Origin: Thermoplasmata archaeon
GTDB taxonomy: Archaea > Thermoplasmatota > Thermoplasmata > Methanomassiliicoccales > Methanomethylophilaceae
Length of the DNA: 64,000 nt
Direction: 5' to 3'
Assembly: GCA_015063165.1 (NCBI GenBank)
Contig: SUSZ01000008.1
Span: 1 to 64,000 of the forward strand
The translations under genes and the position numbers were made by a program. Below, piece by piece: positions 52,810 to 61,961 of this stretch (the stretch's first letter is position 1; every line of letters begins with the position of its first letter). Below the pieces are notes generated by a model. That model saw only the letters and a list, made by a program, of their open reading frames with translations, was not told the origin of the DNA and ran no database searches.

Positions 52810-53298
52810 ATGGGAATTCTCTCGGACAAGGACATATTGGACGGCCTGAAAGCGGGCTACCTCGGAATCAGCGATTACAACGACAGGAGCCTCACCCCAA
52901 ACGGATACGACCTGCGCATCGCAGAGATCTCCGTCAGAGGAGACCCCGAGGTCAAGAAGGAGGGGACCGTCACAATCCCTCCGAGGACGATGTTCTACGT
53001 CTCCACCATCGAGCGCGTGAAGATGCCCTCCGACGTCTGCGCGCAGCTCTGGCTCAGGACTACCTGGATCAGAAGGGGGGTCATCGGAGCCTTCGGCAAG
53101 ATAGACGCGGGATTCGAAGGCACCCTCACCCTCGGTGCTTACAACGCCACCGACGACCCGGTGGAACTTCCGATCGGGGAGAGGTTCTGCCAGATGGTGT
53201 TCGAGACGCTCAGCTCCGGAACCCTCAAGGACTACGCCCAGAGGTCCGGGAACTACCAGGGCCAGACCGGCGTCACGCTGGAACCGGTGAAGAAATGA
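52810..53298 (+). CDS. dcd: dCTP deaminase (dUTPase-fold)
   Basis: A 162-residue trimeric dUTPase-fold enzyme. MGILSDKDILDGLKAG start, LTPNGYDLRIAEI, the W-x-R-T/S-x-x-x-R-x-G active-site loop as LRTTWIRRGVIGAFGKIDAGFEG, and ERFCQMVFETLSS near the end. It converts dCTP to dUTP, a route to dTMP. ATG 52810 matches the family start; an ATG five codons earlier is possible and may be the leaderless one. It is divergent from the S66 gene. Confidence 0.93.
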   Translation: MGILSDKDILDGLKAGYLGISDYNDRSLTPNGYDLRIAEISVRGDPEVKKEGTVTIPPRTMFYVSTIERVKMPSDVCAQLWLRTTWIRRGVIGAFGKIDAGFEGTLTLGAYNATDDPVELPIGERFCQMVFETLSSGTLKDYAQRSGNYQGQTGVTLEPVKK

Positions 53299-53493
53299 AC
53301 GTACGGGGACCGGACCTGAAATGATAGGAGGGTCCGGGTGCCCCCGGCCCAAGGGAGGAAAACAAAGGAGTTTATTGAACTGCTCATCTATTTTGATGAG
53401 TTATCAATAAAGTGTATTGATATATCCACTATTTAAATTGTTCTGTCCAACACCATTCGCAGACCGATTCGGACTGGCAATCTTATACGGACG

Positions 53494-53847
53494 ATGCGCA
53501 TCACAGGGCTCATGCCTTCAACGATCGAATCCGATATGACCATCTGCGACAAGAAGATCAGAGTCACCGTCTCCGACAACGGCGACGGGACCATGGCCGT
53601 CGACATAGAATCGGACTGCCAGGCCATCGAAGGGTTCTCGCAGAACCTCAAGACCATCACGATGGACGACATAGTGAACTTCGAGACCAGCACCATTAAC
53701 AAGGAGGAGGTCCGCGGGAACATGTCGATGATCTGCGTGGCGCCCATTATGGTGTATCAGGCTGCATGGATGGAATGCGGCATGCTGTCGAAGAGAATCT
53801 TCCCCAAGCAGGGACCTATAACGATAGACATGAAGAAAGAAGAATGA
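53494..53847 (+). CDS. DUF6951-like small protein
   Basis: A 117-residue soluble protein. KIRVTVSDNGDGTMAVDIESDC is the alternating-strand start, followed by a single Cys in MICVAPIMVYQAAWMECGMLSK, where conserved family members carry C-P and H/A segments. I recognise it as resembling a small family from methanogens and anaerobes (DUF6951). Function unknown. Monocistronic, followed by a hairpin at 53859-53880. Confidence 0.65.
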   Translation: MRITGLMPSTIESDMTICDKKIRVTVSDNGDGTMAVDIESDCQAIEGFSQNLKTITMDDIVNFETSTINKEEVRGNMSMICVAPIMVYQAAWMECGMLSKRIFPKQGPITIDMKKEE

Positions 53848-53858
53848 AAAAATTGGAG

Positions 53859-53880
53859 GCCGGAGGTGATTGCTCCTCCG
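53859..53880. terminator. Hairpin between two convergent small genes
   Basis: CCGGAGG...CTCCTCCGG inverted repeat (about 7-8 bp) followed by TTGTTTACT. Shared by the DUF6951-like gene (plus) and the 49-residue membrane peptide gene (minus). Confidence 0.65.
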
Positions 53881-53901
53881 GTTGTTTACTGTAATTTGAA
53901 C

Positions 53902-54051
53902 TCACTCGGACGAAACGCCGTTCTGACCGAGGTAGTAGTGCTCTACGGCCTCTCCCTTTGCGTTGTCAGCCCTGAACGCTGCGTAGGTGACTGCGACGAC
54001 TGCTGCGAGGGTGAGTCCTGCGACGATGGCTGCGGTGATGATGGTGACCAT
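53902..54051 (-). CDS. 49-residue single-pass membrane peptide
   Basis: ATG at 54051 preceded by GAGGTCGATATAA. Encodes a hydrophobic helix (MVTIITAAIVAGLTLAAVVAV) then a polar tail TYAAFRADNAKGEAVEHYYLG and NGVSSE. The tail charge suggests N-out or cleaved topology; no family recognised. It has a full promoter of its own (TATA CTTTAAATACTA at ~54131-54142, palindrome at 54108-54129) although that region overlaps the end of trm5. The high G+C third-position use supports real coding. Confidence 0.7.
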   Translation of the reverse strand: MVTIITAAIVAGLTLAAVVAVTYAAFRADNAKGEAVEHYYLGQNGVSSE

Positions 54052-54105
54052 TTATATCGACCTCTCTGTGTTTTTGTTGTTGTCCGTCATATTTTCTGTG
54101 ACGAC

Positions 54106-55215
54106 TCAACATGTGATATTTGACATGTTAGTATTTAAAGATAACTGTTCTCCGTTGTATTTCCGGAGTGTTGATTGTATATAAACATTCACTATTGGAA
54201 ACTGTGGCCGACGTCGGGACTCCCGGACAATATCCAGAGAGTAGACGCTCATGGTCGGGGAATAGGTCTTGAGCTCGGAGCTCTCGATGCGGATCCCGAA
54301 ACCCAGGCCGGCCATCTCCTTCACAAGGCTCTCGCAGAACTCCGGGAAGGCCTCGCGCTCGATGATCTTGTACATGTGAGCGACGCCGCCGACCTTCAGC
54401 CTGTCCATGGCGTAGCGGAGGAACCTGTCCGCGATCTGCGGGAGGTTCATGATCACACGGTCCGCCATCGGGAGCGTGTAGATGAGCTCGGAAGAATCCC
54501 CGGTCATGGGCACCAGCCTGTCCGCATGGTTCTTCTCGGCGTTGATGCGGGCGAAGCGCTCGGCCTCGGGATTGAGGTCGATGGAGTACACCTTCTCGGG
54601 CTTGGCCATCCTGCAGATGACCGTGCCGAACGGAGCCACACCGGCGAACATGTCGATGACGATCTCCCCGTCCTTGACCTGTGAGGCTATCCTGGACCTC
54701 TCGGACGAGAGCCTGGGGTTGAAGTACACCTTGGCGGGATCGGTCCACAGACGGACCCCGAACTCCTTATGGACGGTCTCGGAAGGCCCTGTGCCCGCTA
54801 TCCTCTCAAGGTCGCGGACCCTGAACTCCCCTTTGACACCGGAATCGAGGAACACGGTGCGGATGCTCCTGTTCACCGAGATCAACGCCTTCCCGATGCT
54901 CTCCTTGTAGGGAAGCAGCTCCTCGGGAAGCTTTATCATGGCCACGTCGCCGACGACGTCGAAAGACGAGGGGAGGACGTCCTTCAAATCGTCAGGAACC
55001 TCCGCGATCTCCCTGTAGTCGGTGGGATGCCGCTCCTGCGACTCGACCTCCGCCTCCACGGTCTCGAAGTCTTCGTAGGAGCCCCCGACTATAGGTATCA
55101 GCAGGAAATCCCCGTCGGAGCGGATCCTCGAGCCGAGGTCGAGCTTCCCTTCGGAGATGAGCTTCGACCTGACTGCCTCTCCCTGAGGCTTGGGGACGCG
55201 GATGCATACGGCCAT
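54106..55215 (-). CDS. trm5: tRNA (guanine-37-N1)-methyltransferase Trm5
   Basis: A 369-residue SAM-dependent enzyme. N-terminal D1 domain (AVCIRVPKPQGEAVRSKL), then the RNA-binding D2 part; GVKGEFRVRDLERIAG-x-G and the catalytic Rossmann domain with VIDMFAGVAPFGTVI (SAM loop), YSIDLNPEA, and NLPQIADRFL in place of the NPPY-like motif. It makes m1G37 on tRNA with SAM. The last ~35 residues (YIQSTLRKYNGEQLSLNT) run through the promoter of the next gene and are atypical. ATG 55215 is preferred to 55221. Confidence 0.92.
   Translation of the reverse strand: MAVCIRVPKPQGEAVRSKLISEGKLDLGSRIRSDGDFLLIPIVGGSYEDFETVEAEVESQERHPTDYREIAEVPDDLKDVLPSSFDVVGDVAMIKLPEELLPYKESIGKALISVNRSIRTVFLDSGVKGEFRVRDLERIAGTGPSETVHKEFGVRLWTDPAKVYFNPRLSSERSRIASQVKDGEIVIDMFAGVAPFGTVICRMAKPEKVYSIDLNPEAERFARINAEKNHADRLVPMTGDSSELIYTLPMADRVIMNLPQIADRFLRYAMDRLKVGGVAHMYKIIEREAFPEFCESLVKEMAGLGFGIRIESSELKTYSPTMSVYSLDIVRESRRRPQFPIVNVYIQSTLRKYNGEQLSLNTNMSNITC
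54108..54129 (-). promoter_or_regulatory. Palindrome AACATGT-N8-ACATGTT in the peptide promoter
   Basis: Perfect 7-bp arms, located just downstream of the TATA box of the 49-residue peptide gene, a repressor-type position. It also overlaps the last codons of trm5. Confidence 0.55.
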
Positions 55216-55292
55216 GCTCACCTGGATAGGGTGCGTTTAGATAAATGAAAGGGTAGGAGAAGGTAAGGTGCGGGGAGTCCCCCGCGTTTTTA

Positions 55293-56249
55293 TCACACGT
55301 TGACCGTGAAGGGTCCGCCGACGATGCTCGCATCGTTGACGTAGGGGTTCACATCGTAGGTGACGACGCCGGTCTCAGCGTTGTAGGTGTATCCTCCGAA
55401 GGAGATGTACACGATGTTGCTGACGACATCGGCGAGTCCGGGACCGTTGAAGTATCCGAACTTCCATGCGTTGCCGACGCTGTTGGAAGCGTAGAGGTAG
55501 ACTGCGAAGCCCTCGGTAGCGCTTCCGGTCCTCTCCTCGGTGCCGAGGTAGTTGATCCATCCCGCATCGCTGAGGGAATAGGCGATTCCGGCCACATCCA
55601 TCGCGTCCTTGAAGGAGTCGATCGTGCTTGCACCGGCGCCGTGGTACCATCCGTTGATCTCTCCCATTCCGTCGAGGTAGAACCAGGTGGTTCCGCTGTA
55701 GGGCAGAGGAGCGTAGCTGGCTCCCTCTGCGAAGGGACCGGTGGTCATGAGGGTCTTGTTGACGGTGGGGTTCACAGCATAGACGGCGTTCATGTTCTCG
55801 TCGAGCGTGTAGCTTCCGAAGGAGACATAGATTATGTTTCCGGGGACGTCGTCGACCGCGGCGAAGGATGCGAAGTAGTCGGCGGTCTTGTACTCCAAGC
55901 TCTTGGAGGTGTAGAAGAACACGCCGAATCCGGTCTTTGCGGTTCTGTCTCCGGTGTTTCCAGCGATCTCCTTTATGTAACCGTCTTTGATGACGTATCC
56001 GACTCCGCCCTCGTCGAGAGCGTTGGTGAATCCTTCGACAGGATTGGTGGCTTTGGAGGTGTACCATCCGTTGATGTCCCCCATGCCGTCGAGGTAGACG
56101 TAGTAGTCGTACTTCGGCACGACAGGGGTGTCGTCGCCCTGATCGTCCTTGTCCTTGGAGCCATTGTTCCCGTAGAGAAAAAGGGCTGCAAGGATAACGA
56201 TTATCGCAACGGCTACGACAGTCAGAATTGCGAGATTTTTCTTATCCAT
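55293..56249 (-). CDS. Membrane-anchored extracellular protein with two internal repeats
   Basis: A 318-residue protein. A signal-anchor (LAILTVVAVAIIVILAALFLYG) is followed by an acidic linker (SKDKDDQGDD) and two ~125-residue beta-rich repeats, each starting YLDGMGDINGWY and containing GYV...KDGYIKEI-type and GFGVFFYTSKSLEYK / GFAVYLYASNSVGNA segments, ending near VNPTVNK / VNPYVND. No enzyme motif. Probably an anchored surface protein of this lineage. The lysine-poor start MDKKNL fits a positive N-in side. Confidence 0.75.
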   Translation of the reverse strand: MDKKNLAILTVVAVAIIVILAALFLYGNNGSKDKDDQGDDTPVVPKYDYYVYLDGMGDINGWYTSKATNPVEGFTNALDEGGVGYVIKDGYIKEIAGNTGDRTAKTGFGVFFYTSKSLEYKTADYFASFAAVDDVPGNIIYVSFGSYTLDENMNAVYAVNPTVNKTLMTTGPFAEGASYAPLPYSGTTWFYLDGMGEINGWYHGAGASTIDSFKDAMDVAGIAYSLSDAGWINYLGTEERTGSATEGFAVYLYASNSVGNAWKFGYFNGPGLADVVSNIVYISFGGYTYNAETGVVTYDVNPYVNDASIVGGPFTVNV

Positions 56250-56334
56250 AGGAATCACTATCCAGTGGTATTGGATGGAAAGTGAAACCTATAATTAGGA
56301 ATTTTGTTACCAGTATCATCCAACTTACATTCGG

Positions 56335-57132
56335 TTATTCATCCTCGATTATCTCCTCGGGAGCGTTGGCGAATCTGACCAATGCGAATGCTTCCATGAA
56401 ATGCAGGTTTCCAGGGAGGACGAGCGTCTGCAGAGGCTCTCCTAGGTCCATCTTCATGAGGTCCTGAGGGTATCCGGCGAAGATCCTCTCTTCGGGAGAG
56501 CCCACCTTGGATGCTACGCAGAGAAGGGTCTTGTCGGTGACGAGCCCCTCTCCCCACTTCCTCTCGCCCTCGAGGAGCCACTCGATGGCCTGATGGGCGG
56601 TCATGTACCTGAGCTCGTCGGCGCGGATGTCGAGGAGGATCATAGTGTGGAGGCCGCGGGACTTGTTCTCCATGATGTGGTCGTAAGGAGACTTAGGATG
56701 ATAGTTGGGCTCGAGGAAGGGCAGGGTGACCGTCCTTCCGAACTTATACGGCTGAAGGCCGAGAGAAGTGGGGCATCCGGAGAAGATGGAGACGCCGTGG
56801 TAGACCCTCACCGGGATCCCGGCTTCGGCGGCCTGGATCCTGAGATCGACATGGGTGGTCGCGAGCATCGTGTCGCCTGCGGTGATGAAGGCGACCCTGT
56901 GCTCCATGGCATCCTTGATGATGTCGTCGCACTCCTCGACCTGGGCCCTGTAAAGGACCTTGATCTTCTTCCCGATGACTTTCTCCAGGTCTTCGGGAGA
57001 GGTGCCTATGAGGGTGGAGGTGTAGAATTCGGCATAGATGATTTCGCATTCCTTCAGGGCGTTGAGCGCCTTGACGGTCATTCCGTCGGTCCCGCTGAGG
57101 CCCAGCCCGACGAATACGAGTTCGGATGTCAT
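56335..57132 (-). CDS. dphB: Diphthine synthase
   Basis: A 265-residue SAM-dependent methyltransferase of the tetrapyrrole-methylase fold. GLGLSGTDGMTVKALNAL, GDTMLATTHVDLRIQAAEAG, VYHGVSIFSGCPTSLGLQPYKFG and TLPFLEPNYHPKSPYDHI are family blocks. It methylates the modified His of elongation factor 2 in diphthamide synthesis. Standard length. It stands alone, divergent from the nucleoside hydrolase gene. Confidence 0.95.
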   Translation of the reverse strand: MTSELVFVGLGLSGTDGMTVKALNALKECEIIYAEFYTSTLIGTSPEDLEKVIGKKIKVLYRAQVEECDDIIKDAMEHRVAFITAGDTMLATTHVDLRIQAAEAGIPVRVYHGVSIFSGCPTSLGLQPYKFGRTVTLPFLEPNYHPKSPYDHIMENKSRGLHTMILLDIRADELRYMTAHQAIEWLLEGERKWGEGLVTDKTLLCVASKVGSPEERIFAGYPQDLMKMDLGEPLQTLVLPGNLHFMEAFALVRFANAPEEIIEDE

Positions 57133-57382
57133 GAGACCCGATTGGAGCCACTGTCTTAAACCTATTTCGGACGAATGTGATCGTCAGTCATCCTTGGAGG
57201 AAGGCTTCCCTGCTATCCGACTCCGAACCTTGTCCGAATCTCTTCCTGAACAGAAAGTTCTGAGAACGATGTCTGACCCATTGACCTGCACAACAGAATC
57301 GGCGAGCGCACGCAACACCTTAGAATCAAGATTGATAATTATAAGACATACAAAGCAGATTCCAACCGCAAGGTGCACAGCC

Positions 57383-59227
57383 ATGACGGAAAAGCACAGA
57401 ATCATCATCGACAGCGACACCGCAGGCGACGACGCAGCCGCTCTCATCCTAGCAGCCAAAAGCGACACCGTGGAGATCCTCGGAGTGACGGTGGCCGCGG
57501 GCAATGTGAGCCTCGAACAGGCAGCCAAGAACAGCCTGGCCGCCCTGGAGCTTGCCGGTTCCGACGCTAAGGTCTACCTCGGAGCCACCACCCCACTCTC
57601 CGGAAAGGAGAAGGAGTGCTTCAGCGTCTACGGGAAGGACGGAATGGGCGAGGCGGACATCATCCACCCCAAGGGGAAGCCCCAGGAGAAGAACGCCGTG
57701 GACTTCATCCTGGACACCATCAAGGCCAACCCCGGAGAGATCGAGATAATGGCCCTCGGACCTGTTACGAACATCGCTCTGGCCATCCAGAAGGACCGCG
57801 AGACCATGCTCAAGGTCAAGCGCATCTGGTCCATGGGAACCGCTGGGTTCGGACCTGGAAACGCCACCCCTGTGGCTGAGTTCAACGCCTACAAGGACGC
57901 CCCCGCCTACAAGGTCATGCTTGAGCTCGGTGTCCCCGTGACGGTCATCGGCCTCGACATGGACGACGAGCCCACCTGGACCGACGAGGCGAAGCTGGCC
58001 GAGATGAAAGAGGGGAGCGAGATACAGCGCTTCATAGCCACAGCCACCAGGAAGCTCCTGGAGTTCAAGAAGGGCAACGGGATTCCCGCTGTGGACCTTC
58101 CTGACGCCGTAGCTATGGGATGCCTCGTCTGGCCCGACTTCGTCGAAGAGTACACCCAGTGCTACGGGAGCTGCATAACGGAGCCCGGAGAGACGTACGG
58201 GATGGTCATCTTCTACAAGGAAGGGTTCACCTACGACTCCATGCCCAAGATCGGGAAGTGCAACGTGTCCGTCGTCTCCAAGGCGAAGAAGACGGAGTTC
58301 GTCGACAGGCTCAACAAGGTGTTCAGGTCTCGAAAGACCCCCCTGATAATAGACACGGATCCGGGCGTGGACGACACCCTGGCGTTGAAGATAGCGTTCG
58401 AGAGTTCAGAGTTCGACCTGCGTCTCGTCTGCACCGTCGCAGGCAACGTGAGCATCGAGAAGACCACAGCCAACGCCCTCTATCTGACCAAGAAGTACTA
58501 CGGGGACATCCCCGTGGCGAAAGGAAGCGGAAGCCCCCTGTCCAGAACGGCCACGGACGCGTCCCACGTGCACGGAGCCAGCGGCATAGGGAAGTACGTA
58601 CTCCCCGAGCACGGATACAGGCTGGACTCGGAAGACGCCGTGGAATCCACGTATTCGGTGCTAAGGACGGTCGAGGACCCTGCCATCATCATGACGCTGG
58701 GCCCTCTGACGAACATCGCCACGCTGTTCTCCAAGCATCCCGACGCGAAAGAGAGGATCTCTCGCATCTATGCGATGATAGCCTCCGTCGACGGAACCGG
58801 GAACATCACCGAATACGCGGAGTTCAACGCCTACTGCGACCCCGAAGCCCTGGATGCGGTCATCCGCTCCGGAGTGGAGGTGGTCTTCGTCCCGATGCAT
58901 CTCGGAAGGGATGCCAGGCTCTCCCAGAAGGACATCCTCGACCGCAGCCGCGGGACCGAGTTCGGAGAGATGCTGGACAAGGTCTTCGACGGATACAGGG
59001 ACGACGCCGCTGGCGAAGGCTACGTCGCCATGTACGACGCCAACGCGATAGAGGCGATAATCCATCCCGAGCAGTACGACTTCATCCGCTGCACAGCCGA
59101 GGTCGACACGGGAGAGTTCCGCGGGAGGACCTTCCTCCGCCCGAACGAGAACGGCCGCTTCTACTACATCGACATAAAGGACACCGACGAGCTGGCCCGC
59201 GTCATGCTCGACGACATGTTCCCTTGA
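57383..59227 (+). CDS. Tandem nucleoside hydrolase (two IUNH domains fused)
   Basis: A 614-residue protein of two complete inosine-uridine nucleoside N-ribohydrolase domains. First domain: IIIDSDTAGDDAAALILA (calcium-binding Asp cluster, with Thr-Ala in place of the usual Pro-Gly), ALGPVTNIALAI, EFNAYKDAPAYKVML. Second (from ~318): LIIDTDPGVDDTLALKIA, TLGPLTNIATLF, AEFNAYCDPEALD. It hydrolyses the N-glycosidic bond of nucleosides for salvage. ATG 57383 is supported by an upstream TATA-like TTGATAATTATAAG. The fusion is uncommon; the two sites may differ in substrate. Confidence 0.9.
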   Translation: MTEKHRIIIDSDTAGDDAAALILAAKSDTVEILGVTVAAGNVSLEQAAKNSLAALELAGSDAKVYLGATTPLSGKEKECFSVYGKDGMGEADIIHPKGKPQEKNAVDFILDTIKANPGEIEIMALGPVTNIALAIQKDRETMLKVKRIWSMGTAGFGPGNATPVAEFNAYKDAPAYKVMLELGVPVTVIGLDMDDEPTWTDEAKLAEMKEGSEIQRFIATATRKLLEFKKGNGIPAVDLPDAVAMGCLVWPDFVEEYTQCYGSCITEPGETYGMVIFYKEGFTYDSMPKIGKCNVSVVSKAKKTEFVDRLNKVFRSRKTPLIIDTDPGVDDTLALKIAFESSEFDLRLVCTVAGNVSIEKTTANALYLTKKYYGDIPVAKGSGSPLSRTATDASHVHGASGIGKYVLPEHGYRLDSEDAVESTYSVLRTVEDPAIIMTLGPLTNIATLFSKHPDAKERISRIYAMIASVDGTGNITEYAEFNAYCDPEALDAVIRSGVEVVFVPMHLGRDARLSQKDILDRSRGTEFGEMLDKVFDGYRDDAAGEGYVAMYDANAIEAIIHPEQYDFIRCTAEVDTGEFRGRTFLRPNENGRFYYIDIKDTDELARVMLDDMFP

Positions 59228-59234
59228 AACCGGA

Positions 59235-59260
59235 GGGGGCCTCGGCCCCCTTCTTCTTTT
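59235..59260 (+). terminator. Hairpin terminator after the nucleoside hydrolase gene
   Basis: GGGGGC-CTCG-GCCCCC stem-loop followed by TTCTTCTTTT, 8 bp past the stop. Confidence 0.75.
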
Positions 59261-59278
59261 GATAGACTATAGTGATAT

Positions 59279-59791
59279 TCAGATTCTTCCGTTGTGGATG
59301 TCCTCGTAGAGCCCCACCAGGGACTCCATCTCATCGTTGGACAGGTATCCCTGGACGAGCATGGTGTCGAAGATCTCGTCGTCAGAGACTATAGTCTTAC
59401 CAGTGTCCTTGCATCCGTTCCTTCTGTAGAACCCCTGGCGCCTGACCCTCATGTCGTAGTCCGGCGCCTTCTCGTCGCATGGTTCGGTGACCAGGAAGAT
59501 CCTCTTACCGTGATTCATCGAACGGAACAGCTCCAGGATGCTGGCGCCGTAGCCTCTGCCGCGCAGATTCGACGCTGTGGCGAAATAGACCAGGAAGGAC
59601 ATGTCGCGGTCCGAGAAGCAGAACGTGAAACCCACGAACCTGCCGTTGTCGCGGTACTCCACGAGCGAAGCCCCTCTCCCCATAGCGCGCTGGAGATTCT
59701 CCCTGGGGATCCTCTCGACGTCGCTGAAGGAGGCCTGGTACAGGTCCCAGACTTCGTCGCGGATGTCCTCGGCTTCGGTCGCAGTCAGCAT
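59279..59791 (-). CDS. GNAT-family N-acetyltransferase
   Basis: A 170-residue GNAT fold: strand VEYRDNGRFVGFTFCFSD, VYFATASNLRGRGYGASILELF (acetyl-CoA loop R-G-x-G-Y-G) and RRQGFYRRNGCKDTG as the C-terminal signature. It resembles GNATs common in gut bacteria that act on small molecules. Acceptor unknown. Divergence from housekeeping neighbours is not obvious from base use. Confidence 0.9.
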   Translation of the reverse strand: MLTATEAEDIRDEVWDLYQASFSDVERIPRENLQRAMGRGASLVEYRDNGRFVGFTFCFSDRDMSFLVYFATASNLRGRGYGASILELFRSMNHGKRIFLVTEPCDEKAPDYDMRVRRQGFYRRNGCKDTGKTIVSDDEIFDTMLVQGYLSNDEMESLVGLYEDIHNGRI

Positions 59792-59864
59792 GGGCGCGGA
59801 GTCGCCGTCAATGTATTTAGAACAGATGGCGGAAGAGCGGGGCCGGAGCCCCTGAAGTTTGGAT

Positions 59865-61961
59865 TCACTCCTTGAGGAGGGTGACGAGAGCGTCGACCGC
59901 CCAGCATCCCTTGCCCTTGAGGCCGACGATGACAGGGTTGATCTCGAGCTCGTGGATCTCGGGATTCTCGATGGCGATGAGGACGATCCTCTTGATGGTG
60001 TCCTTCATGGCCTCGATATCCGCCTCGGGAAGCCCCCTGGCGCCGGACATGAGCTTGTAGGCCTTGGTGGTCTTGATCATCTCGTCCAGCTGCTGCTCGG
60101 TCATGGGGACGTGGGCCTGGGAGATCTCCCTCAGGATCTCGACGTAGATCCCTCCGAGACCGAAGGAGATGACGGGCCCGAACTGGGCGTCGCGTATCAT
60201 GGACAGGATGACCTCCTGTCCGGAGACCATCTGCTGCACGGAGACCCCGTCGATCCTGGCTCCGGGCACGTTCTTGGTGCAGGACTCCATGATCTTGGTG
60301 TACGCGGCCTTGGCCTCCTCGGTGTTCTTGACTCCGACGACGACTCCGCCCACATCGGTCTTGTGCTTGATGTCGGGGGACAGGACCTTCATGACGACGG
60401 GATATCCGATCTGGTCGCACTGTGAGGCTGCCTCCTCGACGCTCCTGACGGTTCCCTCCCCGGGAGTGGGGATGCCGTAGGCGGCGAAGATCTGCTTTCC
60501 TTCGGACTCGGACAGGGAGTCCCTTCCCTCCGCCCTGGCCTTGTTGATGATGATCTCGGCCTGCTTCCTGCCGGAGATGGCGGGAACCTGGAGGGGATCG
60601 TGCTTCATCGCGGAGCGGACGGTGTACTTCCTGAGGTAGGAGAGGGCCTTGACAGCCCTGTCGGGGGTGTCGAAGCAGGGGAATCCTCCTGCCCTGAGGA
60701 TGTCGCTGGCGCGTCCGCACTTGTATCCGCCCGCGAAACAGGCGACTGCGGGGACGGGGATCTCGTCCTTCATCTCGACGAGAATCTTGGCGACCGATTC
60801 CAGGTCGGCGGTGTCCAGAGGGGAGCCCATGATGACGAGTCCGCCAACCTGGGGGTCCTTGTACAGGATCCTGATGACCTCTCTGAAGTACTCAGGCTTG
60901 GCGTCTCCGCGGACGTCGATGGGGTTGGTGACTCCTGCGACGCTGGGGACCCTCTCCCTGATCTCCTTGATGGTCTCGTCGGAGAACTTGACGGCGTGGA
61001 TGAAGGGCGCCTCGAAGGTGGCGTCGGCGGACATGACTCCGAGTCCTCCTGCGTTGGTGATGATCCCGATTCCGTCCTTGTCCATCGAGCTGTAGCTGCT
61101 GAAGACCTTGAGAGCGTCGAACATCTCGTCCAGGTCGAACGCCCTGTGGATGTTGAGCTTGTTGAATATGACGTTGTTGACAGCATCGGATCCTGCGAGG
61201 GAACCGGTGTGCGAGGAAGCCGCGGCGGATCCTGCCTGGGTCCTTCCGGACTTGAAGATCACGATGGGCTTCTTGACGGGCATGTTCTCGATGGCCTTGA
61301 CGAACTTCTCTCCGTTGGAGATCCCTTCGCAGTACATTCCGATGACCTTGGTGTTGGGGTCGTTGGAGACCTCGTCGATAAGGTCGGCCTCGTCGATGTC
61401 CGCCTTGTTTCCGAATGTGATGAAGTTGGCGAATCCGATATCGTTGCGGTAGGCCCAGTCGATGATAGAGGAACCGACAGCTCCGGACTGGGAGAAGATG
61501 GTGATGTTTCCGGGCTTGGGCAGAAGGTGAGCGAAGGTCGCGTTGACGCCTGCGCCGGGGTTCATGTTCCCGAAGCAGTTGGGTCCGAAGAACCTGACGC
61601 CATATTTCTTGGCCTCCTCCTTGAGCTTCTTCTCGAGCTCGGCTCCTGCGGGGCTGTCCTCCTTGAATCCTGCGGTCAGGATGGTGGCATACTTGATTCC
61701 GGCCTTGCCTAGGTTGGCCATCTCGCCGGGGACGTATGCGGCCTTGACCGCGATGACTGCGAGGTCGACGGGCTCGCCGATCTCAGTAACGTTCGTGTAC
61801 GCCTTGTAGCCCTGGATCATCCCGCCCTTGGGGTTGACAGGGTAAAGCTTTCCCTTGAAACCGGCGTTAATCATATTCTTTACGAGCATTCCACCGAGCT
61901 TGGTCTCATCGTTAGAAGCTCCTATGATTGCGACAGAAGATGGGGTCAGCAATGACTTCAT
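59865..61961 (-). CDS. Acetate-CoA ligase (ADP-forming), alpha-beta fusion
   Basis: A 698-residue enzyme that converts acyl-CoA + ADP + Pi to acid + ATP + CoA. Residues ~1-460 are the alpha part: CoA-binding Rossmann (SVAIIGASNDETKLGGML), FGPNCFGNMNPG, and the phospho-His loop AAASSHTGSLAG (His ~251). Residues ~470-698 form the ATP-grasp beta part (GYPVVMKVLSPDIKHKTDVGG, FGLGGIYVEIL, EINPVIVGLKGKG). Methanogens lacking acetoclastic growth use it for ATP from acetyl-CoA or aryl-acetyl-CoA. Substrate range cannot be read here. Confidence 0.94.
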   Translation of the reverse strand: MKSLLTPSSVAIIGASNDETKLGGMLVKNMINAGFKGKLYPVNPKGGMIQGYKAYTNVTEIGEPVDLAVIAVKAAYVPGEMANLGKAGIKYATILTAGFKEDSPAGAELEKKLKEEAKKYGVRFFGPNCFGNMNPGAGVNATFAHLLPKPGNITIFSQSGAVGSSIIDWAYRNDIGFANFITFGNKADIDEADLIDEVSNDPNTKVIGMYCEGISNGEKFVKAIENMPVKKPIVIFKSGRTQAGSAAASSHTGSLAGSDAVNNVIFNKLNIHRAFDLDEMFDALKVFSSYSSMDKDGIGIITNAGGLGVMSADATFEAPFIHAVKFSDETIKEIRERVPSVAGVTNPIDVRGDAKPEYFREVIRILYKDPQVGGLVIMGSPLDTADLESVAKILVEMKDEIPVPAVACFAGGYKCGRASDILRAGGFPCFDTPDRAVKALSYLRKYTVRSAMKHDPLQVPAISGRKQAEIIINKARAEGRDSLSESEGKQIFAAYGIPTPGEGTVRSVEEAASQCDQIGYPVVMKVLSPDIKHKTDVGGVVVGVKNTEEAKAAYTKIMESCTKNVPGARIDGVSVQQMVSGQEVILSMIRDAQFGPVISFGLGGIYVEILREISQAHVPMTEQQLDEMIKTTKAYKLMSGARGLPEADIEAMKDTIKRIVLIAIENPEIHELEINPVIVGLKGKGCWAVDALVTLLKE

